From: Myxococcus stipitatus
GTDB taxonomy: Bacteria; Myxococcota; Myxococcia; Myxococcales; Myxococcaceae
NCBI RefSeq assembly: GCF_038561935.1
Contig: NZ_CP102770.1
Coordinates: 6,076,001 to 6,140,000, forward strand
Reading direction: 5' to 3'
Length of the DNA stretch: 64,000 nucleotides
The notes under the pieces: generated by a model
Told to the model about the DNA's origin: nothing
Database searches by the model: none
What the model saw: only the letters and a program-made list of their open reading frames with translations
Shown: one piece after another, positions 25,467-34,032 of the stretch
Position numbering within the stretch: the stretch's first letter is position 1
How the letters are laid out: every line of letters begins with the position of its first letter
Made by a program: the position numbers and the translations under genes

Positions 25467-26893
25467 CGCCCCTGCTCCTCTCCCGGCTCGATTCCCGCGA
25501 GCCTCCGGGCCATCTGCTCGAACGAGGACACGTCGTAGCTCTGCGCGAACTGGAGCCGGTTGCGCGCCAGGTCCCGGCCGTTGAACAGCTCGAACATCAT
25601 CTGCCGCGTGGCGAAGGCGCCCCCCGCCAGGTCCCAGGCCAGCCGGAACAAGCGCACCCGGTCCGCGGGCGCCGTGGGTCCTCCAGACAGGTAGTGCTCC
25701 AGGTCCGCTTGCAGCTCGCCGCTGTCGAGCTCCGCGTGGGTCGGCGCCATCAGGACGCCCTGGCCGCACAGCGAGAGCAGCGTCTGCTGGAGGCGCGGGT
25801 GGTGCTCCACCGCGTGCATGTGCGCGACCATCAGCGTGCGCGGGTGGGGCATGGCGATACCCTCGCGCGTGAAGACGGGGTCGGCCTCCGCGGCGCGGAT
25901 GAAGGCGCGCAGCGTCTCCACGTGCCGGAGGATGTCCGCCAGGTCCTCCTTCACCCGCTCGAACTGCGAGGTGCCCAGCTGCTGCGCCACCAGGGAGCTG
26001 ACCCCCGCGAAGAGCTCCGCCTTCACGGCCATGCGGATGAGGATGTGGTGGTAGGCGAAGACGTTCACCTGTCGCCACGCCGCCTGGAGCACGTCGATGT
26101 TCTCCGCGAGGAACACGCGCGACAGGGGGATGCGCACGTCGTCGAAGACGGCCCAGGCGTCCATCTCGTCGAAGCGGGAGCTGAGCGGGAAGTCCGCGGG
26201 TGCGCCCTCCGAGAAGGGCTGGCGGCAGATGAAGCGCAGGCCGGGTGTGGCCACGGGCACGGAGAAGAAGAGCGCCTGTTGCGGCGCCAGCCCCGCGCGC
26301 GGCGGCGTGAGCACCAGGTACTCGTTGGCGAACGGCCCCAGCGTCGCCATGGACTTGATGCCTCGGACGACGAGGTGCTCGGAGTCGCGGCTCACGACCT
26401 GGAGGTGGTTGAGCGCCGCGCTGGGCTTGGAGCGGTCGATCTGCCGGTCCGCGAAGCTGTGCGTGAGGAGCAGGTCCGCGTCGCGGCAGGTGTTGAAGTA
26501 GCGCTCGACGTTGCCCGCCCACTCCGGCGCGCCGCGCGCGAGCTGTCCTCGCGCGGAGTACAACCCCAGGGCGATGAGCGGGACGTAGTCGGGCAGCCGG
26601 CCCATGGTGCCGCCCTGCTGGCGGGCCAGGTGTTCGATCATCCGGCGCCGACGCTCCAAATCCGCGGTGCTCCTCGGCACCATCCACGCGAGGCTGACGC
26701 GCTTGCCCGACGGGCCCTCCATCGTCAGCAGGTCCTGGAGCTCGGGCCGGGCCTGCGCGTCGTAGAGATTCGCGAGCGTGCGCGCACAGCCCGCGAGCGC
26801 CGGGTGCGCCGCCACGTCGCGCACCCGGGTGCCGGAGAGGAACACCTGCCGGCCATCATCGAGGCTCTGGAGGTACTGAGGACCCGTTCTCAT
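25463..26893 (-). CDS. HpaB-family FADH2-dependent hydroxylase
   Basis: The 476-residue protein has the length and pattern of 4-hydroxyphenylacetate 3-monooxygenase large subunits: an N-terminal helical bundle, then HSFADRQIDRSKP, a central beta domain with FDDVRIPLSRVFL, and a long helical C terminus (HILIRMAVKAELFAG). Such enzymes use free FADH2 and O2 to hydroxylate phenols. A reductase (HpaC) is not seen here. The start ATG 26893 has GAGGAG eight bases upstream. An aromatic ring in the product would also suit the ABBA prenyltransferase in the same run. Confidence 0.85.
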   Translation of the reverse strand: MRTGPQYLQSLDDGRQVFLSGTRVRDVAAHPALAGCARTLANLYDAQARPELQDLLTMEGPSGKRVSLAWMVPRSTADLERRRRMIEHLARQQGGTMGRLPDYVPLIALGLYSARGQLARGAPEWAGNVERYFNTCRDADLLLTHSFADRQIDRSKPSAALNHLQVVSRDSEHLVVRGIKSMATLGPFANEYLVLTPPRAGLAPQQALFFSVPVATPGLRFICRQPFSEGAPADFPLSSRFDEMDAWAVFDDVRIPLSRVFLAENIDVLQAAWRQVNVFAYHHILIRMAVKAELFAGVSSLVAQQLGTSQFERVKEDLADILRHVETLRAFIRAAEADPVFTREGIAMPHPRTLMVAHMHAVEHHPRLQQTLLSLCGQGVLMAPTHAELDSGELQADLEHYLSGGPTAPADRVRLFRLAWDLAGGAFATRQMMFELFNGRDLARNRLQFAQSYDVSSFEQMARRLAGIEPGEEQGR

Positions 26894-26908
26894 CGGCGAC
26901 GCTCCTCG

Positions 26909-28570
26909 CTATTCCAGGTGGACCCGACCCGCGGTGCCGTCGACGGTCACCATCTGGCCATCGCGAATCACGCGGGTGGCCTGCTGGGTGCCGACGACGG
27001 CGGGGATTCCGTACTCGCGCGCGACAATGGAGCTGTGCGAGGAGATGGCGCCCACGTCGGTCACCACCGCCGACGCACGCGCGAACAGCGGCGTCCAGGT
27101 GGGCGTGGTGGCCACCGCGACCAGGACCTCGCCCTCCTCGAGCCGGTCGAACTCCGCGGGCGACGTCAGCACCCGCGCGAGCGCCCGCACCCGGCCGGGG
27201 CTCGCGGCGGTCCCTTGGATGACCGACGCCGTGGACTCCGTCTCCGCGCACAGCTGCCGGAGGTTGACGGGCCAGCGCATCGCCGACGCCCAGGCCGAGG
27301 CCTCCGCGGGAATGCGCACCGGCGGGGTGAGCTGTCGCCGGGCCTCGCGCCGCGCCTTGCGCTCCGCGACCTCCCTCACCAGCTTCTGGCCGAGCCGGTG
27401 GAGGGCATGCACATGCAGCTCCCCGGTGGTCAGGTAGAACACGTCCTCCGGCGCGGCGAGCGTGCCCTTCTCCGCGAGGCGGCGCCCCAGCGCCAGGAGC
27501 AGCGCCCGGAAGACGGGCCACCCCATCTGCAGGTAGAAGACCGAGTCCTCGCGCGCCACGGCGTAGCGCTGCCCGCGCTTCAGCAGCGAGTCGAACAGCA
27601 GGCGACGGGGGCCTCGCAGCAGGCCCCGGAGCTTCTCCGTCGCGGCCTCGCGCTCCTCTTGGAGTCGCTCGACGGTGCGCGCGGGCTCGGCGGCTTGGGG
27701 TGAGCAGTAACAGCGCAGCGCGATGGCGAGCGGCCCGGGGTTCTCCGCCAGCGTGGGCGTGACGAAGTCGAGCACCGACGTCTCGTGCCCATACAGCGCG
27801 AGGTGCTGGAGGACGCGCTGACGGAAGTCCGTCGCCACGCCCACCTCCTGCGGCTCCCGGAGGAGCCGAGGCAGGCTGCCCTCCTCCAGCCAGCCCTCGA
27901 GCCCCGGGGTCGAGGACACCTCCTGAGCCAGGAGGAACACGCTCTGCTGGGCCTCCAGGGCGCGCGTCCAGAAGCCGCGATAGAGGATGAGCTGGTCCTC
28001 GCCCAGCACGTCGCGAAGCTCGCGCCCCCCCACCCCTCGCAGGAACTGCATCAGCGGCGCCGCGCCCCCCGAGGCCAGGCTCAGGACGTACCAGACCTCC
28101 GCCACGTCGAGCGCGAGCTGGTCGAGCGCATGAAGCAGGTCGACCGAGGAGCCCGCGGACTCCACCAGACGTCCGTAGCCCTCCAGCCGGTCGATGTACG
28201 CGCGAATCCCCTGCTGCTCCCACCGGTCGACCCACCCGCCCCGCAGCTCGGAGAAGAGGAAGCGCGGAGGCAGGAGGAACACGCTCAGCGGGTCGGGGTC
28301 GGCGCGCGCGAAGAAGTAGCCATTCGCCACCATGTACGACGGGCGCTGCATGTGCCACGCCCGAGGCATGCGGAAGCCGAACCGTCCGCTGCCGGAGTGC
28401 TCCCGCCCCTTCGTCAGGACGGGCAGGAGCAGCGTCTCGAAGAGCGGCGACAGGGGCTCGCGCAGCCACTCCCCCAGCCGCCACGTCCGCAGCCAGTGCG
28501 CCCCTGGGACAGGACTCTCCCAGACCGCCTCGGAGGGGACGACGGTCTGGATTTCAGCGCTCAGTCGCAT
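26909..28570 (-). CDS. PEP-utilising/rifampin phosphotransferase-like protein lacking the ATP domain
   Basis: The 553-residue protein is a long helical substrate-binding-like region (residues 1-450) followed by a swivelling phospho-His domain near the C terminus. His512 lies in SHSSIVAREYGIPAVVGT, the conserved phosphorylated-His signature of PEP-utilising enzymes. No ATP-binding domain is present. A matching stand-alone one lies at 11528-12370, and 280 + 553 residues equals the usual size of a single-chain rifampin phosphotransferase. Single-chain relatives phosphorylate an antibiotic or, in PigC, couple two building blocks. The start at 28570 overlaps the phosphatase-like gene's stop by 10 bases. 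Confidence 0.82.
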   Translation of the reverse strand: MRLSAEIQTVVPSEAVWESPVPGAHWLRTWRLGEWLREPLSPLFETLLLPVLTKGREHSGSGRFGFRMPRAWHMQRPSYMVANGYFFARADPDPLSVFLLPPRFLFSELRGGWVDRWEQQGIRAYIDRLEGYGRLVESAGSSVDLLHALDQLALDVAEVWYVLSLASGGAAPLMQFLRGVGGRELRDVLGEDQLILYRGFWTRALEAQQSVFLLAQEVSSTPGLEGWLEEGSLPRLLREPQEVGVATDFRQRVLQHLALYGHETSVLDFVTPTLAENPGPLAIALRCYCSPQAAEPARTVERLQEEREAATEKLRGLLRGPRRLLFDSLLKRGQRYAVAREDSVFYLQMGWPVFRALLLALGRRLAEKGTLAAPEDVFYLTTGELHVHALHRLGQKLVREVAERKARREARRQLTPPVRIPAEASAWASAMRWPVNLRQLCAETESTASVIQGTAASPGRVRALARVLTSPAEFDRLEEGEVLVAVATTPTWTPLFARASAVVTDVGAISSHSSIVAREYGIPAVVGTQQATRVIRDGQMVTVDGTAGRVHLE

Positions 28571-29112
28571 CGCGAGACCGCCTCCGTTCCGCGTCCTTCC
28601 ACCAGGTGCGGCAGAAGGTGTTCGACGGCCTCCAGCGAGCCCCGCCGCAGGAGCGCGGCCGGTGAGGCGCGGCGGATGGCCTCCACGGCGGCCTGCTCCG
28701 TCCAGCCCTCCGCTCGCAGCAGCGCATAGACGAAGAGCGGCGAGCGGTTCTTCCCCGCCATGCAGTGGACGTAGACGCGGTGGTCGCTCCTCGCGATGGC
28801 CTCCCGGTAGAAGCGGAGGGCCTCGCCCAGCGCCTCCGCCGGAAAGGGCTCCAGCGAGTCGGGCACCGCGAGCCATCGCAGGACGAGACCGGTGTCCTTC
28901 AGCAGCACCGCGTCGTCGAACTCCTCCTGCAGGTTGATGACATGGGTGATGCGCGCGGCTTCGAGCACTCCGACATTCGCGGTGGTGCCAATCATCCCGC
29001 CCATGGCGAGCTGGGCGGTGAGCCATTGGAACTCGACGGCGAAGCCTCCCGGAAGGCGCGTCCCATCCAGCAGGATGACCTCCGCCTCTTCTCGCCCGGG
29101 CGCCTGAATCAT
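28561..29112 (-). CDS. Tyrosine/dual-specificity phosphatase-like protein
   Basis: The 183-residue protein carries the HCx5R loop of Cys phosphatases as VHCMAGKNRSP, with VPDSLEPFP upstream as a possible general-acid loop. The start ATG 29112 has AAGGAG five bases upstream. It overlaps the phospho-His gene by 10 bases, so a phosphatase and a phosphotransferase are made from adjacent, coupled frames. It may remove a protecting phosphate added during biosynthesis, or regulate the pathway. About 170 bases without a gene lie upstream, probably holding the promoter of this leftward operon. Confidence 0.82.
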   Translation of the reverse strand: MIQAPGREEAEVILLDGTRLPGGFAVEFQWLTAQLAMGGMIGTTANVGVLEAARITHVINLQEEFDDAVLLKDTGLVLRWLAVPDSLEPFPAEALGEALRFYREAIARSDHRVYVHCMAGKNRSPLFVYALLRAEGWTEQAAVEAIRRASPAALLRRGSLEAVEHLLPHLVEGRGTEAVSRCD

Positions 29113-29281
29113 CACATCTCCTTCTGGGAAGCGACGGAGGCGCGCAGCGAAGGCAGGACTCTCACCTGTATGGCATTAAACCAGCTTTCGCGAATACGGC
29201 GAGCCGGATTCAAAACCATGGGCTCCGGGCCTCCCCGGAGCATTGACTATTCATCACACGCGCTTCGACGTGCGGGCCAGA

Positions 29282-30517
29282 CTATGAAAGCAATACAGGT
29301 ACGACGGGCACGGAGCGGGGCACGGCGACGAGCATATGGTGTTTCACCCAGTCCGCCTCGCTGCCCCGCAGGGTCGCCTTGGGGAAGCGCTTGAAGAACT
29401 CCCTCAGCGCAATCACAGCCTCGATTTCCGCCATCCGCTCGCCCACGCAGCGGTGCGGGCCAGCGCCGAACGCGAGCAGCTCATGGGAGCGCTTTCGCAT
29501 GACGTCGAAGACGTCTGGATTTTCAAACGTCTCAGGATCTCTGAAGGCGGACTGAAACAAGAGCAGCGCAATCTGCCCCTGTTTCATGACGCTTCCGTGA
29601 AGCGTGATGTCTTCCTTCAGGTAGCGTGGCAGGAATTTGGTGAAGCTCCGGTAACGGAGAATCTCCCGGATGGCATCCGGGTAGCGGTCCGGCTCCCGCT
29701 GGAGGTGGGCCAGCTGCCCCGAGTGCTCCAGCAGCAGCAGCACCCCCATGGTGATGAGGCTCCCGTTGGCCTCGGTGCCGGCGAGCAGGAAGGAGAACAC
29801 CAGCGAGAGCACCTCCTCGTCGGACAGCCGGTCTCCTTCCCGATTGGGCTGGAGCAGGTCGCCCAGGATGGAGTCCTCGGCCCCTGCTTCCCGGCCGCGG
29901 CGGATGACGTTCTCCACCAGCGAGCGGAAGCCTCGCAGCGCGCCCTCGTTCCGGGTGATGGCCTCCGGAGCGAGCGAGGGCTCCAGGAAGCCCAGCGCCA
30001 GGTTGGTCCCCGTGACGAGGAACTCCTCTTCCTCGGGCGTGAAGCCCGCGCCGAACAGGCGCCCCATGACCTTGATGCGGATGGGCGCGGAGAAGTCGGC
30101 CAGCAGGTCTATCTCCTTGCGTCCGGAGAAGCCCTCCAGCACCTCGTGGACGACCTGCTCCGTCACCCGCGCGATGCGGCCGCAGCCCGCCGACTGGAAG
30201 GGCGTGTTGGCGAAGCGCCGCATCCGCGCGTGCTGCGCGCCGTGACAGAGCAGCAGCGTGGCATCGAGCGCCCACTGCACGTGCTCGGTCGGCTGCGCGG
30301 AGTTCTTCAGCTCGGGGTAGCCCGCCCAGGCCTTCTGGTCCGGCGTCGCGCGCTCGTCCGTGAGGAGCATCTTCACGTCGGCGTAGCGGGAGATGAGCCA
30401 GGCCCCCAGCTCCCGGGACCAGAACACCGGCGCCTGCTCCCGGAGCTGTTGATAGATGGGAAAGGGATTCGCGAGGAACGAAGGGCTGAAGATGCTGATT
30501 TCAGGCGTCTGCGACAT
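29282..30517 (-). CDS. Cytochrome P450 with altered I-helix
   Basis: The 411-residue protein has the heme loop FGAGPHRCVG and an ExxR motif in REILR. The I-helix reads LLAGTEANGS where most P450s have AGxET(T/S); the Glu is kept but the following alcohol residue is replaced by Ala-Asn. Loss of that Thr is known from P450s with unusual oxygen chemistry or that rely on a substrate hydroxyl. The start has AGAGAGG about six bases upstream. It is in the leftward run with the CrtI-like and SPASM genes. Confidence 0.87.
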   Translation of the reverse strand: MSQTPEISIFSPSFLANPFPIYQQLREQAPVFWSRELGAWLISRYADVKMLLTDERATPDQKAWAGYPELKNSAQPTEHVQWALDATLLLCHGAQHARMRRFANTPFQSAGCGRIARVTEQVVHEVLEGFSGRKEIDLLADFSAPIRIKVMGRLFGAGFTPEEEEFLVTGTNLALGFLEPSLAPEAITRNEGALRGFRSLVENVIRRGREAGAEDSILGDLLQPNREGDRLSDEEVLSLVFSFLLAGTEANGSLITMGVLLLLEHSGQLAHLQREPDRYPDAIREILRYRSFTKFLPRYLKEDITLHGSVMKQGQIALLLFQSAFRDPETFENPDVFDVMRKRSHELLAFGAGPHRCVGERMAEIEAVIALREFFKRFPKATLRGSEADWVKHHMLVAVPRSVPVVPVLLS

Positions 30518-30550
30518 GTCTCGCCTCTCTCTCTGCGTCAGGGAACTCCC

Positions 30551-31000
30551 CTACCCCAGCCCGCCGCCCAGCACCGGCCGCCTCCATGCGTAGAGCCGGG
30601 CGCCCACGAGGGTGCCCAGCAGCAGCTCCAATCCAGACCAGACCAGCGTGGGGAGGTAGAGCGAGAGCGGGAAGACCCCCAGCGCCCAGGACCAGCCGAA
30701 GCCCAGCCCGTAGGCGAACAGCCAGGACACCAGCGCCGTCCGGAGCACGGCCTCCCGGTCCGAGTCACAGCCCCGCCGGAGATTCACGTACAGCCACATG
30801 GTGGCGACGCCGAGGAGGAACGTCATCACCGTGAGCGAGACGATGGACGCCCCTCCGGGCGGAGGCCGCCCCAGGGACTGCATCACCGTGCCCCACTCCT
30901 CATGGAGCAGGACTCCGTTGAGGAGGAACTCCCCCGTGTTCACGACGAGGCCCACGGCCCCGCCGCACACGAGGACCCGCGCTGACAGGTTCCCGTCCAA
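30551..31000 (-). CDS. Small integral membrane protein, four predicted helices
   Basis: The 149-residue protein has hydrophobic segments at about residues 8-28, 55-75, 90-110 and 118-138. TTG at 31000 is the likely start because GGGGAGG lies six bases upstream; GTG 31015 is in frame but would place that site inside the gene. No known motif is seen. It is the only membrane protein in the biosynthetic run and could help export or provide self-protection, which is inference. Confidence 0.6.
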   Translation of the reverse strand: MDGNLSARVLVCGGAVGLVVNTGEFLLNGVLLHEEWGTVMQSLGRPPPGGASIVSLTVMTFLLGVATMWLYVNLRRGCDSDREAVLRTALVSWLFAYGLGFGWSWALGVFPLSLYLPTLVWSGLELLLGTLVGARLYAWRRPVLGGGLG

Positions 31001-31048
31001 GGCTCGCCTCCCCACGGAAGTGTTCCGCGTCCAGCCCCTCGCGGCGTG

Positions 31049-32626
31049 TCAGCCGCGGATGGCTCTCGCGAAGTCGACGCCGAGCGACTCCATCAACGGC
31101 TGGACGGCCGCCCGCCCACCGCCCGTCACGCCGCCCCCCGGGTGGCAGCTGGGGCCGCACATCCACAGCCCCTCCACGGGCGTGCGGTAGCCCCACCCCG
31201 GCAGATAACGATTGCCGAGCTGCTGGCTCAGGTACATCCCGATGTGGTTGTAGTCCCCCGCGATCATCGCCGGGTTGCGCCGCGACAGGTCCAGCGGTGT
31301 CTCCACCAGGCGGCCGATGATGTTGTCGGCGCCCATGTTGGTGGTCCGCTGCTGGAGCGTGGCGAGGATGCCGTTGGCCACCTCCTGCCGCACCTCGTCC
31401 CAGCGCGCGGCGCCACCTCCGGCGAGCTCGAACGGGGCGTAGTGGAAGAGGTGCAGGGTGTGCTTGCCCTCCGGAGCCCGTGACGGGTCCAACCGCGTCT
31501 GGCAGCCGACGGTCGGCATGTCCATGCGGACGCGGCCGTACCGCATCTCGTCGAAGCCCCGGAGGAATGTCTCCAGCGGCAGCGGCGCGAACTCGACGAA
31601 GAGCGCGTCGCTCACCTCGTCCCCGGCCTTGTACCGGGGCGCCTCGCGCAGCGCGTAGCCCTGGCTCACCGCGCCGTACTCGGAGCGCTTGAGCTGGCGA
31701 AGCTGGCCCACGAAGTCCGTCGGGAGCAGCGACGGGTCCACCAGCTCCGCCAGCTGCCGCGCGTGGAGGTTGGAGACCACCGCCTTCGTCGCCAGAATCT
31801 CCTCGCCGCCGCGCAGCCGCACGCCGGACGCGCGACCTCCCGAGGTGAGGACCTGCTCGACGGTCCGCTCCGTGAGGACGGTGCCGCCATGGTGCGCCAG
31901 GCAGCGCTCCATCGCCTCGCTGAGCGCGCCCGAGCCCCCCATGGGGATGGCGCCGCCATACTTGTGCGTCAGCGGGATGAAGAGGAACAGGACGATGCCC
32001 GAGCCCAGCGTCCCGGGGGCGATGCCCGACTGGGCGGAGAACTTGGTCAGCGCCACCTTCACCGCGTCGCTCTCGAACCACTCGTCGCACAGGTCCAGCG
32101 CGCTCATCATCAGCGAGCGCAGGAGCGCGCGGCCCGGAGGGCTCTGGTCCAGCGCGGCGACGAAGGCCCCGAAGGGCGGCGGCGGGTTGAACATGCCCTG
32201 CGTCAGCATGTCCAACATCTGCTCGCCCCAGGCGGCGAAACGCCGGTAGGCATCCGCGTCCTTCTGGGAGAACTTCGCGATGGACTGACAGGTCCGCTCC
32301 ACGTCCCGGTAGATGTTGAGGTGGGAGTCGTCCGGGAAGAGCACGCCGAACTGGTTCTCCGACGTGAGGTAGCGCAGGCCGAACTTCGACTTCAGCCCGA
32401 GCTCGTCCTCCAACAGCAGCGGGTTGGCCTGGATGAAGCCATGCCAGATGGAGCAGATATCCGCCTTGAAGCCGGGCACCACCGAGCGCGAGGAGATGAC
32501 TCCTCCGCCCACATACGGGAGGGACTCCAGGACACAGACATCCACCCCGGCGCGCGCGAGATAACACGCCACGGTGAGACCGTTGTGCCCGCCTCCGACG
32601 ATGACCACCTCGTGCTTGCGGCTCAT
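31049..32626 (-). CDS. CrtI/PYROXD2-like FAD-dependent oxidoreductase
   Basis: The 525-residue protein has the N-terminal FAD motif VVIVGGGHNGLTVACYLA with LESLPYVGGG, and the C-terminal GPSCHPGGGVTGGGRAA block typical of phytoene-desaturase-like PYROXD2 proteins. These enzymes desaturate or oxidise hydrophobic chains or alcohols. The length fits the family. It follows the SPASM gene by 15 bases and precedes the membrane protein. A polyene or prenyl substrate is plausible. Confidence 0.82.
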   Translation of the reverse strand: MSRKHEVVIVGGGHNGLTVACYLARAGVDVCVLESLPYVGGGVISSRSVVPGFKADICSIWHGFIQANPLLLEDELGLKSKFGLRYLTSENQFGVLFPDDSHLNIYRDVERTCQSIAKFSQKDADAYRRFAAWGEQMLDMLTQGMFNPPPPFGAFVAALDQSPPGRALLRSLMMSALDLCDEWFESDAVKVALTKFSAQSGIAPGTLGSGIVLFLFIPLTHKYGGAIPMGGSGALSEAMERCLAHHGGTVLTERTVEQVLTSGGRASGVRLRGGEEILATKAVVSNLHARQLAELVDPSLLPTDFVGQLRQLKRSEYGAVSQGYALREAPRYKAGDEVSDALFVEFAPLPLETFLRGFDEMRYGRVRMDMPTVGCQTRLDPSRAPEGKHTLHLFHYAPFELAGGGAARWDEVRQEVANGILATLQQRTTNMGADNIIGRLVETPLDLSRRNPAMIAGDYNHIGMYLSQQLGNRYLPGWGYRTPVEGLWMCGPSCHPGGGVTGGGRAAVQPLMESLGVDFARAIRG

Positions 32627-32641
32627 GGCGTCACCCGAGCC

Positions 32642-33985
32642 CTATTCCTTGTGCCAGCAATACGGGACGGAGGCGAAGAAGTCTCCCGTCTCGCATTCCG
32701 AGTGGACGCCGCAGCCACCGCCACAGAGCTGGCGATTGCCACATGAAGTGCACTTGCCGCTGTTCTTCTTGCGGTCGCGGATGTCCTTGAACACCTGCGT
32801 CTCCATGATGTCCTCGAACCGCTGCTCCAGGAGGTTCCCCAGCTTGAGCTGCGTGGGGTAGTAGCAAGGGAAGAGGTCGCCGTTGACGTCCACGCCGGAG
32901 ATGGTGCGGCAGGACTGGCAGCCCACGCCCCACTCGATGGCGGTCCGCTCCGCGGCGGTGCGAGGCTGCTCCATGAACGGCGTCCAGTCCCAGATGTCGA
33001 AGATGGGCAGCGTGGAGCCCAGGCCCTTGCGCACCGCCTCGATGGCGTGGCGGTACTTGAAGTCGTAGAAGCGCCGGTACTCCTCCGGACTGAGGCCCAC
33101 CTCCTTCCAGTACTGCGCCGCGGTGCCGGTCTTGATGACGGCGCGCATGTAGGGCGCCGCGCCCCAGCTCTCGATGAGCGTCTTCATCGACTCCATCTCG
33201 TCGATGTTCTGCTTCATCACGACGAAGTTGACGATGACGAACATCCCGTACTTCTGCGCGTTCTCGATGGCGCGCCTCGCCAGGTCTCCCGCCCGCTTGG
33301 CGCCGCGAATCTTCGCCGCCTTCTGCGGGTCCGCGCTGTCCAGGCTGACGAAGACGTGGCTCATGCCATTCTCGGCACAGAACTTCGCGTAGTCGTCGTT
33401 GAAGAGCAGCCCGTTGGTGGCCAGGGCCTGGAAGTAGTTGTTCTTCCCCGCGTGGGCGATGAGCTCCCGGAGGTCCTTGCGCACGGTGGGCTCGCCACCG
33501 AAGTAGATGTAGACGCCGCGCCGCCCCTGCTTGCGCAGCGCGCCCTCCAGGTTGTCCTGGATGTGGATCCAGTCCTTGATGGGCAGGTCGTCCCGCTTGA
33601 ACAGGTCGATCGCGCAGTGCTTGCACTGCTCATTGCAGCGGTCCGTCACGTAGAGCGTGATGTGGTAGTTGCCGGGGAGGAAGGCCTCGCCGAACTCCGC
33701 CCAGGACTTCTTGTACTGGTTGCGGATTTCATTGAGGTCGACGAAGCGCGCGGCGTCCAGGCCCAGGCCCTTCACCATGTTGACGCACTCGTCCTTGAAC
33801 TGCTTGGGCGTGATCTCGAAGAGGGCCGCGACCAGGTCCTCCTCGCTCACCCAGCTCTCGTTCCGGTGGCGGCTCTGCGCCTCCGCCGCCTCGCGGAGCT
33901 TGGGCTTGACGATGGGCCGGAACACCATCGGCACCTGCGCGACGATCTTCGAGTACAGCGTCTCGATATTTGGCGACCATTCCAT
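32642..33985 (-). CDS. Radical SAM/SPASM protein with N-terminal PCP_red-like domain
   Basis: The 447-residue protein has three parts: a helical domain (residues about 18-80) matching that of the methyltransferase at 23356-24285; a radical SAM core with CNEQCKHC in VTDRCNEQCKHCAIDLF; and a C-terminal SPASM-like segment with many Cys (GCQSC, then CTSCGNRQLCGGGCGVHSEC and a last Cys six residues from the end region). SPASM enzymes bind two extra iron-sulfur clusters and often modify peptides or small molecules. No precursor peptide is evident nearby, so a non-peptide substrate is likely. The start has AGAGGAG seven bases upstream. Confidence 0.85.
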   Translation of the reverse strand: MEWSPNIETLYSKIVAQVPMVFRPIVKPKLREAAEAQSRHRNESWVSEEDLVAALFEITPKQFKDECVNMVKGLGLDAARFVDLNEIRNQYKKSWAEFGEAFLPGNYHITLYVTDRCNEQCKHCAIDLFKRDDLPIKDWIHIQDNLEGALRKQGRRGVYIYFGGEPTVRKDLRELIAHAGKNNYFQALATNGLLFNDDYAKFCAENGMSHVFVSLDSADPQKAAKIRGAKRAGDLARRAIENAQKYGMFVIVNFVVMKQNIDEMESMKTLIESWGAAPYMRAVIKTGTAAQYWKEVGLSPEEYRRFYDFKYRHAIEAVRKGLGSTLPIFDIWDWTPFMEQPRTAAERTAIEWGVGCQSCRTISGVDVNGDLFPCYYPTQLKLGNLLEQRFEDIMETQVFKDIRDRKKNSGKCTSCGNRQLCGGGCGVHSECETGDFFASVPYCWHKE

Positions 33986-34032
33986 ACCGGTGCTCCTCTC
34001 GAATGCCTCGTGGCGTCAACACCCCAGCGTCT

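Noticed and set aside
32642..33985. RiPP pathway driven by the SPASM radical SAM enzyme
   Set aside because: I found no convincing precursor peptide or recognition-element gene nearby; the small four-Cys protein looks like an iron-sulfur carrier instead.
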